Of a DNA stretch of 64,000 bases, positions 1 through 12,782 are shown in pieces; the first letter of the stretch is position 1, and every line of letters begins with the position of its first letter. Both the position numbers and the translations under genes were made by a program. The notes under the pieces are model-generated. The model was given only the letters and a program-made list of their open reading frames with translations. It searched no databases and was not told the origin of the DNA. The stretch is taken from NCBI GenBank assembly GCA_013350335.1, contig CM023534.1:16263302-16327301 (forward strand). The letters run 5' to 3'. This stretch comes from Chimonanthus salicifolius. Taxonomy: Eukaryota; Streptophyta; Magnoliopsida; Laurales; Calycanthaceae.

Positions 1-917
1 GAAACAACTAATTTTATAATTGGTGTATATACAAAGACACCATGAACCGCTGCATTTCACAATTCTCAAGTATGTGAGTCTGAGAAGGACTGAGGTTTTA
101 TCAACATATCCACAATCAATCAATGAAATGGAGAAACCATCAAAGACAAAAATGTATATTGACGCCACACATTCAACACAAGCAGACTGATAGGTCATTG
201 ATCTTAAACTCAGCTGAGCAGGCAAAAGATCTAGCTCATCCACATGGCAGAATCGATAGGACATTCATTCAAATGATGAATAATAACAAACATGTTAGAC
301 TCGCCCCAAAAAAAAATTGGCTGATAACCTATACATTGGCCTATCAGCCACATCATACCAAAAATACAGGATTTTTTATATATGATATACGCCTCCATAG
401 ATGTTCATCCTCTATATCGCAAACGTGTTTACACCATGTTTGATGATGTTATGACGTGCCTACCTAGGCCCACATGAATGGGTGGGTTTGAAAGCTCTGC
501 ATGTATATAGTGCTAATAAAATTTCATCTTGATTGCATAAAATAAGTCATTCTTTAAAGCCCTCAAAATTTCAAATTTATCTAATGTGGAAATTCATTAG
601 GTTAGATCAATGGGCTCTAAAAGTCAAATTAGGGATGGGTGCAATTCATGGGGGGTATGGGTGTGAGGGGGGAATGAATCCATTGGATCCATTGTTGGCC
701 CTACAATCCAAAGTTTGCACCAAACTTAGATGCAAACTCCTTTGCAGGTGATCCCATGGGTATTTGTGTATATGGTGCTTATGAAAATCAGCTTGATTGA
801 ATGACTAGCTATGGAATCGAACATGATAAAATTTTACCCCTATCTACTGTTGATTTTCGGATCTTTTATAACCGTGGCTAGAGTCATTCAATGAAGCTAA
901 TTTATTTATTTTTTGAA

Positions 918-1075
918 TTTACGTGTGAGAAACCGCGGGAAACCCAGCGTAAAACCCCCACGGGTTATACCCACTGCCCTTAGGGCACACCAGGTGAAGC
1001 CATGGGGGCTCAAACCTGGCACCTCCTGCTTCCTGAGGTGGGAGATTACTAGTTGAGCTACACCCATGTGGACTA
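918..1075 (-). mobile_element. tRNA-derived SINE
   Basis: Read on the minus strand, this begins with a tRNA-like head. An A-box-like stretch (GTAGCTCAACTAGTAATC) is followed about 40 bp later by a B-box-like GGTTTGAGCCCC. A GC-rich body follows and the element runs into an A/T-rich tail (aaaataaataaatt). This A-box, B-box, body and tail layout is that of a pol III-transcribed SINE. The ends are approximate and no target duplication was confirmed. It is not a tRNA gene because no cloverleaf acceptor or anticodon arms can be drawn. Confidence 0.6.
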
Positions 1076-2127
1076 GAGTTGTTCAAATGAAGCTAATTTT
1101 TTATAAGCATTATATGCAAACATAGATCTAGTCCACCCAACACTATCATAGATATAGGCTTCATATAGAGCTTCCACTATGAGAGAACTTCATGGGTTTG
1201 TGGCTGATCATTTCCCCATCTGTGTGCCCTATGTGTGTGTATGCATGTGCCTGTGCATGTGTGCATTGAAATGACGTGCATATTAATAGTAACAGCCAAT
1301 TTGTAATAACAGACAATATTTCAGCTAGCCCATGAGAGGATATGTCGGTTATCAGCAATATCTTTAACTTCAGGTATTTACAGCTCTTTGTGCATCAGAT
1401 GCATTTGAAGACAACCCAAATACTCATCATCAGTCATCCAATTGGGAAGTCAACAAGCATTTTTCATGAGCATGGATGTTCAAACTGGCCACAAAGTCCA
1501 GGAACCAATGGAAAGTAGGTATGCTAGGACAAAAGTCTCTTACATCAAGTATAAATATTTCTTCTGTATATCCATCAAGTTTCCACAATTTTGAGTAGAT
1601 TCAGAAAAAATTAGTTGACCTTTATCATGATTGCTGTAACTGCCATTCAGTACTGGAGTACTACTTAAAAGCAGAACAAGATGAGCAACACCTAATCAAA
1701 TGCATATTTTATTTCATTCAAGGGCTGTGCACCAACAATGGATAATTGTGTAGTCAGTGTCTTGAATCATCTTGTCTACCCTGGCATGGTTAACATGATA
1801 CTCGCTAAACTCATCATGCTCCAAACAAATCAACTCATGATGTGCACAAATCAGCCATCTCACCTAAAGGGTATTTCTGAATTTTTTTTTCAACGATTTT
1901 CTTAATGAATATGTGGGTAAAGCGCAGCTCTAGGAGCCTTCCTAGAAGATTAGATAGGGAGATTGCCCATCCACAGTGAAATATGGGCCATCTAGATGGG
2001 AGCCATGTGCCAAGGACCACATGAATAGAGGCGGGTGATCCATCTAATCATCCCAATCGTGCGACTATGGTCCTTAAAAATGGTCGCACCTTAAAAATAA
2101 AGACCTTATAATAGTTGAAATTTCAAC

Positions 2128-2352
2128 CCAAGGGGTTGGCCTAATGGTTAAGACCTTGGGTTCAACCCCTAGTGACTCTAATGAAGGGACACTCCCCGCA
2201 GACTTACCAGGTGTGTGCGTATTGGGGGGTTTTCAAACACTCAGGAGACTAGTCGGGTGTGACGCCTGGACACCTCCGTCTGGTCACTCCACTGTCTTGT
2301 AGATGGGCAGTCTCCCTAGAGGAGTCTCCCTCACATTTACCCTACCAGTGCT
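2128..2352 (+). mobile_element. tRNA-derived SINE (second family)
   Basis: The head reads GGTTGGCCTAATGGTTAAG (A-box-like), then GGTTCAACCCC (B-box-like) about 30 bp on. The body carries the ggtgtgtgcg-ttggg-ggtt and gacgcctggacacc blocks. The same body blocks recur at 54181-54320, so this is a dispersed family. It lies in the non-coding left arm of the window. The 3' end is approximate. Confidence 0.6.
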
Positions 2353-3980
2353 CTGTATAGAAGCATAAAGAAATTGCTAAGTTATTCATAGTGTTGATCA
2401 ATGGTTTTGGCACCTGGAAGTCACTAAGATGGCTTGCCAAGTGTGATCGCAAAGGATGGGGTCCTAGATCTAGTTAGATCCATGAAAAAACAAATAGGTT
2501 CAAGAAAATCCATGAAGATCATGTGCAATCCACAAAGATCTAGTTAACTATAACCTCATTTGTCAGAGCAATCAAAAGTAGGCCATATTTGTCAGTATCA
2601 CATGGTTACGTTGGTTAGAGTGAGACACATAAACAATAGATCATCAATCTAACTTCATGATCAAAAGATATGGAGAAAAGACAACCTAGACATGCCCTAA
2701 CTTTAAAGTTGCACAGGTTCTTCTTCCATAACTCAATTTGCCTCAGGACACCTACCATTTTGTAGGTCTTCACATTAGAATTCCCATACATCAAACGACA
2801 TGAAATTTGACAAAAGATGGGATAGTTGCAACCACAAAATAGTGATTATGCAATAATGAACGGTCTATGATTTGAAGAGAGAGCGTAGACCTGATAATAC
2901 AACCAATGTTGGTTCATCCCACAACACATTATTAATATCATGGATATGATGCCCTCATGAACTCCCCAGCATAGTCTTTCAAGCCCATTAACACCACGAA
3001 GACAATTCTCTCACCACCATGGAAAGGTAAATCTGAAAGTAGAATTATTGGTTGAATGTGCAATCACTGCCAACAGCTGCTTATATCTTTCAGAGGGCCA
3101 TTTCTAAAGAGGATAACAGAAACTTTATTAGAGAGAAATAAGGTGGCACACAAGAACAGGACCACAAGAAAAACATTTGATACAACGCCTTTCCAAACAA
3201 TAGAACTATAATCAAACTATAGTAAGGGCAAGAACGCATTCGAGGTTGATCAAGATGAAATGGAGAAACAGCTACCAAAGCACTCCTGCAACATCCCATG
3301 CATATATCCTGATTTGCTAGACCCCAAACTCCCTAAGGTTCACACTTCACAGTGGAGCAGATGGCTTTGCATGTAGCTAATAAGGAAACCATAAAGAAAA
3401 TTCCATATTATGTCACCAAGAATACTTTAATGAGATTGATCCACCAAAGAAGGAATCACCCACAACACCTGGAATAGTTGGAGGAGGTCCAAATCATTGA
3501 AGCAGAGGCAAAATCCAAAACCAGATAGTTAAAACTCCCGCCTCTTGAAAGCACAAAAACTGTAATGCTTAGAAGGTACTTCCAGCACCACCACCGCCCA
3601 CGGGCATTGGGCTGGAAGCAACCATTTGGAAGGGCCAGCGAAGGCCGATTACATGCAAATCATGATTCCATTTTCATCTCTCCCCTATCCTTGATGAATA
3701 ACATATTATTATTTTATGGATTTCGTAGAGGTTTTTTCTCCCTAACTTTGGAAATCCAAAAGTCTATATAAGAGGCTTAGACCCTCAATTGTGACAAATA
3801 AAAATTTGGGATTCTTTCTTTGGGTCTCTTTTGAGAGTGTTGACAGACAATTTGTGATAGTTCTCTTTGTGTTGTTTTGAGAGTTCTTTGTATGTGAGAT
3901 TAAGAGTGGTGAGCCTTTTGTATTTGTGCTTGGCACATTGAAGTTCTCTCATTCTTCTTCTTCTCTCTTTTGATTAGTGA

Positions 3981-4080
3981 AGCCATCATCCCTTTCATCC
4001 ATGGACGTAGGTATCAAACCAAACCATCCATGGACAGCCATCATCCCTTTCATCCATGGACGTAGGTATCAAACCAAACC
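3981..4080 (+). repeat. Short tandem duplication, period 55 bp
   Basis: A unit of about 44 bp starting agccatcatccctttcatcc occurs at 3981 and again at 4036 with no visible difference. A linker of about 11 bp (atccatggac) separates the copies and itself resembles part of the unit. The near identity suggests a recent local duplication. Confidence 0.8.
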
Positions 4081-5337
4081 ACATTAAATTGTTGTATCAC
4101 CTTCTGTTGTATGTTTATGTGATTTAACTTAATTTTGTTTTTCCTATTACAATATTTCAAGTGCACTTTCTCCACATAACAACAAGAACAACTGGTTACA
4201 GTCAGATGTTGATGGTATAAAATATAAATTGTCTTAGGTCAATATTTTGCCCAACTCTGTTATCAAAAGGAAGCAAAGAACATATGGAAGTGCCATTAAT
4301 TTGCAAATCATAGGGAAAACCACAGGCTCATCAATGTTCATATGCACCCAAAAATATAAGGTTTTAACAGATAAAATCTTGATGATTATGGACAAAAATC
4401 TACAGTTATCACTAGATACCAGGATGAACAAGCTAGACATCAAATGATGGTGCCAAAGAAGCATTCAACTTCCTCATCCAATAGTTTGCACATTAACTTG
4501 CAAAACTGAACAAGTTGACCACCTAGTCTTTAGAAGTTCTCAACAAGAGTTCTCCAGCCAAAGACCAGACTTAACAAGGAAACATTCTTCTAATCGGTAC
4601 CCCAATACACCACAAATCAGCCCAAAGACTAATTATGTTCCCTTACCACACCTAAAAATGAAACCTTCTTTAAATTTCTCCCCACAAGAACTATAGTTAT
4701 CCACATACCTGATGTTCTACATAGTGTCCAATGAAACCCAAATTGCAGAACTTTTTTTTTTGAGCAGTAACAGAAAAAACTTTTATTAAGAAAGAAAACA
4801 AGGGTTTAGGGTGCCTTTCACAAAGCTCTTGACCATTACTCAATGTCCATAACCATTTAGTTAGGAGAGAAACATTGATGTTCATAATCTTTCTTTGATG
4901 TTCTTTAAATTTTTTTAAAAAAAAAAATTGACATCCATAATAGGTCTAACGCCAAGGCCCTCACCCTTTATGCCAAGCATACCTGCTCCAATTCACCAAA
5001 TAATCTTTTCTTTCTTCCAAATCACCCCAAGAAAATTCTTTTAGATCTTTTTTATCCATTCACCAAACTCACTCTCCTAGGGCACTAGAAGCCAACAAGA
5101 AATAGACCCAAATAGATAATCAGACAGATTTGAGGGTTATATGATAACCAGACTATAGGTACTTGACCATCCATGGAGCAACTTTTCAAAATCGCCATTG
5201 TCATTAGCAGCCCCACACAAAACAGGAGGTTTTACACCCATAGTGGGCCTCCAACAACAAGAACTGGGTGGTCTAATCCCTATGGTGGGCCCAGAGAATG
5301 CAACTACAACGGACCCCAACATTACCCCAACCTGACA

Positions 5338-6008
5338 AATCCATCAAACACAATGCGACAGCAACACATAAAGCCATGGTAGCAACAAGTGGCTGTGGCA
5401 AGGAGTCACAAATCTAACGGCAACTATGTTGCAACCACAAAGTGCACAACATACATTGCCACAAAAAACCAACATGCATGGGTGTAGCAACTACAGCAAC
5501 CAAGTTTGTGATTGATGCTACAACATCATTGCACCTTGGTCTCAAGTTTCAACAACAGCAATCCTACACTAGCTTGACCACCAAGAGACTAACCCATCAA
5601 GCCTCAACTAGGGTGGCAATTTAGGAATTGGGATGACCCTACCAGATTTAAATTCCAATAGGGGGGTAACAACCTCCAAACCAACTGGGGACCTGCCTTG
5701 ACCCCTTTTTGGTTGTGAATGTGTCTTTGTGTGGTGGCAAATCCATCGCACACAATGCTGCAGTAACACATATTGCCATGGTAGCAACAACAAGTGGCTA
5801 TGGCAAGGAGTCGCAAGTCAAACAGCAGCCATATTGCAACCACAAAGTGAACAACATACATTGCAACAACAAATCGACATGCATAGGTACAACAACTACA
5901 GCAACCAAGTTTGTGATTATTACAGCAACATCTTTCCACCTTCTCAAGCTTCAAAAAACAGTACCCCTACACTGGCTTGACCACAAACAGATTAACCCAT
6001 CAAGCCTC
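5338..6008 (+). repeat. Two diverged direct repeats of about 270 bp
   Basis: The copies are 5338-5605 and 5739-6008. Both start aaatccatc and end acccatcaagcctc. They share blocks such as gccatggtagcaacaa, gcaaggagtc and ctacagcaaccaagtttgtg, with many substitutions and small indels. The spacing is about 401 bp. The repeat is rich in CAA/CAG-like triplets, which creates spurious open frames on both strands. No protein family is recognised. Confidence 0.75.
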
Positions 6009-7737
6009 CATGAATATACCCAGCCCAGTGTGTAATATGTAGCTGATGGTCTCAACCTCTATAAAAGGAAAACAAAACCTGATAACTAGATACCCTTCCC
6101 CATGTACACAAGGTTTTCTCTCTCTACAAAAAGTTATAAAAAAAAAAAAATATCTCCACTATATGGGCAAACAAAAATACTACTCTTGATTGAATAGGAG
6201 TGACCCATATCTACCTTGGTTGGCATGTCACCCTCTCCCAATCTCCTCTTGCAATCAAATAATCCACCATGCCTTATCGTTGATTTGATCACAGTCAAGT
6301 AGAGCTTCTACATTCAAGTAGTACGAAATTTCCATGTCCAACCTCCTTTCCCCCTTCTCACATCTCACTGTGTGGAAGAAAATAAAATGGATTTTCTTAC
6401 ACTCCACCTACACCTCAAGAAGGAATGCAACTCTTGTCAAAATTAAGCTGTAGATGTCCTGAAGAGGGAAGACTCAACTTAAAGATGGCTTCATATTAAT
6501 CCATTCCCTACGTGTAGTTACAAAGAGCCAGCCAAATTTCTCAAATCTACCATTGAAGAAACTGAAATCCCCCTAGGCCACATCGCTACCTGCTAATCTA
6601 AATTTAGACTTCTGGAAAACCCTAAGTAGTCAAATCTGTTCCACTAGCCATTCTAGTTTTACCTCTACAGTGGAACGTCTCAGTCTTCCAACTATTCTGG
6701 CATTCTATTCCAAAAAACGGCCAACATGAAAAAATACAATAACTAAATAAAAAGTATAGAAAAATGTGCAGAGTAGTGTTTGACTTGGTATTTGAGTTCT
6801 TCTCGAGCTTGGGCCTTTTGTTGGACGTATCAAGCTTTTCTTCTTGCTCGTTCATGTCCATCAGTCCTTAGTTGGGCTGAAGTTCAAACTTGAGCCTTTT
6901 TGTTTGAAGTCTAGCTTGGGTTGAGCTCCTTACAATGCAAGCCCGACCCAAGCTCAAACGTCTCCATTTTTACCCACCAATTCCAACCAACAAAGGGCCT
7001 CCACCCTTAGGAGTGCAAGAACTCTCTAAACTTTTCAACTCATTGAAAGGATAGAATAATGGGAAAGAGTATGCTAGAATGATGCAGCAGAAATCCTCAA
7101 AAGGATTCAACTTGTAGATCCTCCTATCTACACATTACCAATAAAAACACCATTTAGAACACTTTAAAGACAAACACATTGAACATACTCGGTCTCTGAC
7201 ATATTTCTGCTAAAGACTATACTCTCAACTCCAAACCATTTCTCAACCCACCCACCTCCACCCCCCCCTAGAGCCCAAACATTCTACCAAATGCAATTTT
7301 CATGACATTCATAGCTGATTCCAAGAAAAGCTATAACATTACAAACAAAAAAGTTCATGCTGACATATGCAGACTTCTACACAGCCTAGATTTTTTAAAT
7401 CTAAAATATAGATATAAATACAGCTTAGACTATGAAGAGAAACAGTGATTGTCATATGCACATATCTCAACTTCATGAATTTTGATGCGGCCTAGTTCTT
7501 TGAACCAAGTACAATGGTGCATCAAGCATGAACTGACAAATGTTGGAATCTTCATAGTGCCATCAAGCATGCACCAACAAATGTCAGATTCTTCATGGAT
7601 TATTCCAGACCTTTTTTTTATATATTTAACATGTATTCCAAGATAACATAATATTATCACACCTTTTCTTCTTTTGAAACTGAACTAGATATTAAAATAT
7701 TCATTGATTCTGTAGCGTAAAATGCATACATCAGTTT

Positions 7738-8222
7738 TTCATAGTAGTCAAAGGCACAAGTTAGTTGAGTCTACCTTGCCTAGGCTCCAGATCTATTTTG
7801 CACCGAGGCCCTCACCTATTTTGTTTTATTTTAACTATACTATTTTATTTTAACTATAATAAGACACTCTTTTAAGGACTTTTGTAATAGTTAGTAAATC
7901 TTATAATAACATGTCGTAATTGTTAGTAATACTTAAATTAAAAATTCTAATCATTAGACAGTACTCTTGTGCATGTATGCAATACATGCTTATATCCTTA
8001 TATAATGTGTTTGGATGCTGAATTGCCAATATATTGATAAGCAGTATTGTATTTTGCTAATATTGATGCAAATAAGACATAAAGCCATGAGTTTACTATT
8101 TGAAGTATCCAAATAAGTGTGCCTAGCATAATTAGGCTCACACCTAGAGATACACCTTGTGCTTTAAGCTCCAAGGTCCCTTGGTGCCTTGATTGCATCT
8201 CGCACCTTAACTACTATGCATT
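7738..8222. mobile_element. Probable MITE with catagtagtcaa-type ends
   Basis: The left end reads catagtagtcaaaggc. The right end, read in reverse, gives atgcatagtagttaaggtgcg, an imperfect terminal inverted repeat. Similar ends bound a stretch near 53638-54443. The interior is A/T-rich and non-coding. No clean target duplication was found, so the element class is uncertain. Confidence 0.35.
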
Positions 8223-9730
8223 TTGTTGTTGTTATTTTACATGACATTTTATTAAATATATTACGCCAAACCAGTGAATGATATTGATGCAAGTGTCGAA
8301 CCCGATGAACCCGATGTGAGCCCAACCGAAGATGAGCCGGTCCAATCAGATCAAATTGATGAGTTTGTTATCCGAATTCAGGCACGGATCGATGGAGGAA
8401 AGAGGGGACCCCAAGCTCACTCTAATGGACCCACTTGCACTAGAATTGAAGCCCGTTCGAACAGATATGGGCCTGGGCCCATGTGGAGGCAAGTTGGGCC
8501 TCAAAGATCCATGAAATTAAACACAAATGTTGTCAACTCAGTGGTGCTACACACTGCCATACCCTAGCAGGTTCAATGAGCGAACATCTTGCTTAAAGAC
8601 CACCCCATTCGGTGCTGCTAGTTTAGAGAATAAGAAAATAAAGGAGCAAAGAAGGAATGAAATAAAAATAAAATAAGAAGATAAAGATCATGGAAGAATT
8701 TTGCTCAAGATTGGATCTTATGATTGATACTTAACTGAGAAAATCAAATCATGAAAGGAAGGAAGGAGATGGAGACGTTGGCACATGCTGGGATGCAACT
8801 GCCTATTTTGGAAAGGTCTTTTAATTTTTAATTCTTATTTACTTTATTTCTCTTTTTATTTATTGAAAATAAGGCCTATAAATTAATGTGTTGGCCTCAG
8901 TTGTGAAGAAGACTTAGAATTATTTTGAAATTGAGGAAAAGCAAGAAGCTTTCTTTTTCTCCATCTCTCCAGGACGGTGAGTTGATGTCTTTTGATTTTA
9001 ATTTGTATTTATTGCGTTGAGTTATTTTTAATTAGATTAATTGGATTTCTTAATTGCATTTAAAATCTCCTTAATGCATTTCTCCATTTATTCTAATTAA
9101 ATGTGTACTCCACAATTCCAAGTTAGATCTTAAGAAGGTTCTATGTGTTCAGAGTTCAGACCATACTTGAACACTAGAACGTGGGTTTCTTCATGGAAAT
9201 CCATGATTCGACTTAAAACCCCCGATCTAAATTATCATATGCAGGTGGCCTGCATCAGATATTATTGGGATAAAAGAATTAAACACCTCTTACCAATGTT
9301 AAATTCCTATACATGGAACTATACGCAGGCAATATAGCTGTATTGTTATAAATGATACATTAATCTAGAATTCTAGAAACTTAAAATTAAATTTCTCATC
9401 TTTTTTTCTTCCATGTTCATTAGCAGCTTCATTGATAGCAACACAAGTACCCAGTGGTAATATTGTTAGGCTGAAGAGTGACAAAAAATTTGGCCCTGAT
9501 AGAGCTACAATGCCGACCCCAAATATATGGGATATAGAAACTACAATGATGAAGACGACGACGACAACAACAGCAATGACTAATGACAACATGGGGAAAA
9601 AATCTAGTACTTGTTAAGTGAGCAAAGTGTATCATTCATTTAACAAAAAAAGAAATTAGCAAACAAAAGATAGATTTTATGCAAACCCAACAAGTAAAAA
9701 GACAACTCTAACAATGTTTAGCAATCAAAC

Positions 9731-11403
9731 CTTGAGTTAAATTGGGCTTCCTTAAATCATCTGCAGAAAGTAATGTGTCTTCATCATCGAAGTCATCCAT
9801 TTCATCAATTTGTGGTTGGAATGTGCTGCCAACAGCAACAATAGAATTCTCTAGTTTCAGCAATGGAGTCCTACGAAGTGGAAAAGCTATAGTTCCATCC
9901 CAAAGTTTCTTAGCTTTCACCTGCACTGTCAAAAAATTAATAAAGGAAACTAGTCATGTTCTCCAGCAGTACACAAATCAACATATCTTTCTTTAAACAC
10001 AAAGCGACATATCTATAGTAAGATATTGTATTTATAAAAAAGAGCAAAATCTCAAGAAATAAAAAGATGTTCAAAGACTGATTGACATTGCAAACAGATC
10101 TTCCTAGGTTCCAGTCAAAATGCACAAAGAAATAAACCAGAAGTATGGAATTACCACAAGAAGTTCAAAATTTTGAGTTGATGTATAGATTTCAGCTACA
10201 TGATCAAGGCATTCAAAACGCTCAAATGCAGAGAATCCTGCATACAGAAGATTTCGCTTCAAAGATGCTCTTGACTCTCTCAACACCTGTATCAAGTTCC
10301 ATATCAATGACAAATTGGCAAGGAAATCAACAACAAACATTTCCTGCATTTTAAAATGGGACACTTACAGTTTCCTTGCTCTCATCAAAGAAAGAAGGCT
10401 CTTGTACAAATATAGAGCCACCGGGCTTAAGAACTTTAGCCAATTCTGATAACCATGATTGTGTGTGAAAACTTGGCTTCTCCGAGATAGAAACAATAGC
10501 CGACAATGAAGATGGTGTGAAGTAAAGATTTCCTTCTGTAAAATAAACCAATCAATTTGAATTTGTAAATACGTATGAAAATTAGACTAATAAATGGAAC
10601 CCCTGATCATCCACTAACAAACATGAACTCTTTGTCAACACACAAAAGCATAAACTATTAGAACCCAAAAAAATTCATTTCAATTTTCCTACATGCTTGG
10701 AAACTTTGGGAATTCTATGAGCAGAATTAACAAGGAATATCAGAAGTGAATTTTCTCAGCTCTGAAATGGGAATTCGGCAAACGCAGCCTAAAGAGGAGC
10801 AATTCAATTTCAAGTGAAACAATGGAAAAGAAAAAACGAGACCAAAGAACTCAGCTTCAATTAAATAATAATTGAAATTATTGAAGTTAAGCAACAACAC
10901 GGGTGAGCAATGGAATAGAACTGAAATTACGCATAGAAAAGAATAAAAGAAGAAGTAGAAGAAAAATTAAGCTAGTTCAGGAAAAATAAAATGAGAAGAA
11001 TTAAAGAGGAAAATTGAAACAAGAAAGAAAGAAATTGAACACAGCAGAACAAAAACGAATTGAAAAAAAGAAATAGAGATAACCCAGAAAACTCAAAACA
11101 GTTTTCACCTAAAAAGAGTAGGAATTTCAAGCAAAAACAAAACCAACAAAAAAATAATTATGAGCTTCCAAAAAAAAAAAAAAAGAACGAGAAATCATCA
11201 AAACCCATAATTGCAAGAACCCAAAATGAAAAGGAAACAAAGTTAAGTGAAAATGAAAAAGGAAGCAAACCAAGAAGAGATGCTTGTGTGATGATTCTCA
11301 AATTCTTTAGGGAGACAGAGAAATGGTGCAAAGCCCAAACCACAACCCTTGCACTCATTGAAATCGAGTCAGTTATCATCAAAACCCCATCTTCTATTTC
11401 CAT
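9731..11403 (-). CDS. DRE2: Anamorsin/DRE2-like cytosolic Fe-S assembly protein (5' four exons; C-terminus missing)
   Basis: Four exons read in phase on the minus strand: 11403-11271, 10535-10369, 10286-10155 and 9920-9731 (207 codons plus one base). Each has a GT donor and AG acceptor. The ATG at 11403 gives MEIEDGVLMITD, then RIITQASLL joins EGNLYFTPSSLSAIV across intron 1. Next come a methyltransferase-like segment (LAKVLKPGGSIFVQEP), SLKRNLLYAGF, and an acidic linker (DDFDDEDTLLSADDLRKPNL). This order matches the N-terminal domain and linker of anamorsin, which acts with the diflavin reductase TAH18 in cytosolic iron-sulfur cluster assembly. The family's C-terminal cysteine motifs (about 65 residues) were not found in the 9.7 kb downstream. 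The remaining exons may lie beyond the left edge, or the gene is truncated. Each exon and splice site seen is intact. A duplicated exon lies upstream at 12.06 kb. Confidence 0.85.
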
Positions 11404-12056
11404 TTCTCCCTCTCCCTCTCCCTCGCTCACTTCTCCTCCTCTCTTCCTTTTCTCCTCCTTTTTACACTATACACCTCTTTCCTTTCAGTCGCATCAGCGA
11501 TGTGTGTAGAAACTCGCTGCTAAGAGAGACTGCGAATACTAACGTGACACGGGAAAATTCAGAGATTATGTTCGTTAACCCATCGTACATTGCAGACATC
11601 GTACATAAATTATACGTGAAAAATTACTTAAAAGTAATTATATTTTAATATTTCTTTTTTCTATTTCATTATTTACACTTAGATGGGTAAAAAAAAAATT
11701 TAATTTAGCTAATTTTTTAGGTAATTACTATTCTTTTTTAATGACTTTAGATTAATAATTTCTACTTATTGAACTCATCTTTATTTAAAGCCTTCGAACA
11801 TGAAATGGTGAGAGACTAAGTATCCTGCAAGAGATGTGTGAGAGAATTACGTGAGGGTTGATTTCACAGTCAAGAACATATCTGAAATGTAGAAAGTTTT
11901 AGATTCAAATCACTCTCAATTCAAAAAGGTTATTCCTCTTAGTGTTACTCAGTGTGTATGGATTCACACGGTGGATAGAAAGGTTTATACATATCTAAAA
12001 GATTAATTACTTTATGAGATCTGGACATCCTTAATGTTAAAAAAAATTGACTGGAG
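11404..12056. other. 5' flank of the DRE2-like gene
   Basis: On the minus strand, the first 80 bp or so upstream of the ATG are GA-rich (CT-rich on the plus strand), typical of a plant 5' leader. Beyond it lies A/T-rich DNA. No clear TATA box could be assigned. Confidence 0.35.
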
Positions 12057-12057
12057 A

Positions 12058-12443
12058 TGATCAGATGTTCTTCCTTAAATCATATACAAAAAGTAATGTG
12101 CCTTCTATCATTGAAGTCATCCATTTCATCAATTTGTGGTTGGAATGTGCTAACAGCAACAATAGAATTCTCTAATTTCACCATTAGTGTCCTAAGAAGT
12201 GGAAAAGCTTCACCTGCACTGTCAAAAAAATTAAGAAAAGAACTGTCAAAAAGTTAATAAAAGAAACAAGTCACGTTCTCCAGTCTTTTTTTAAACACAA
12301 ACCGACACATCTATAGTATGAAAAATATTGTATGAATAAAAAAGAGCAAAATCTCAAAAGAAATAAAAAGATGTTCAAAGACCGATTGACATTGCAAACA
12401 GATCTTCTTACGTTCCAGTCAAAATGCACAAAGAAAGAAACAA
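12058..12443 (-). pseudogene. Decayed duplicate of DRE2-like exon 4 and flanking intron
   Basis: This matches the segment 9745-10135 closely, including exon 4 and the intron before it. Shared blocks include gtcatccatttcatcaatttg, acagcaacaatagaattctct and gttccagtcaaaatgcacaaag. Relative to the live copy it has lost about 27 bp of the 5' part of the exon, where the source reads atagttccatcccaaagttt. It also has small indels that break the frame. It lies on the 5' side of the gene, in the same orientation, with no other exon beside it. Confidence 0.8.
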
Positions 12444-12782
12444 AGAAGTGACGCAGCGGGGATCGGATTTAAAGCGATAAGATGGGTTGACTGGTTTAAA
12501 TGATAAGTTGACACGATTAAATGATGAATGGATGGGTGAATAAAATGGAATTAATGGGAAATAATGGGATCAGTAGGATTGATGGGTGGGTGCTAGACGG
12601 TCAATGGGTTTGGAAATTAAAAGGGAAGAGTTTAAGTGGGTGTTAAAGATCAATGGTATTAAATGGGTTCTAATAAAGAAGATGGATTTGAATAGAGAAT
12701 TTAATGGATTTAAGAAGCAAGATTTGAATTGATTTGGCATATTAACAAAAATGTTATTTCTCATTTTTAATATCCTTTTAAG

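Larger units (their letters stand above)
2353..9730. other. Long non-coding stretch, no gene recognised
   Basis: Apart from the repeats listed separately, I see no exon-like coding here. Open frames are below 120 codons and match nothing I recognise. Poly-T runs followed by gagcagtaacag-like sequence near 3100 and 4745 look like 3' ends of old minus-strand LINE copies, but no coding part accompanies them. The stretch may be a long 3' intron of the DRE2-like gene to its right, or intergenic. The sequence does not decide. Confidence 0.4.

Noticed and set aside
1..917. Gene at the left edge
   Set aside because: No splice-supported or motif-bearing frame; the 106-codon frame at 123 has no recognisable feature.
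6780..6960. Possible MITE with gagcttgg / ccaagctc motifs
   Set aside because: Inverted pieces exist but no consistent ends or target duplication were found.
8274..8567. 97-codon plus-strand open frame (MNDIDASVEPDEPD...)
   Set aside because: No recognisable domain and no splice context. The overlapping frames are equally open and composition is ordinary, so it is not called a gene.
9432..9617. Plus-strand frame with Thr run (TTTTTT)
   Set aside because: It arises from a gac/aac triplet repeat. No homology is recognised, and it does not continue the DRE2-like gene on either strand.
11060..11509. 149-codon Lys/Ser-rich plus-strand frame
   Set aside because: It is the antisense shadow of DRE2-like exon 1, intron 1 and the GA-rich leader, with low-complexity sequence.
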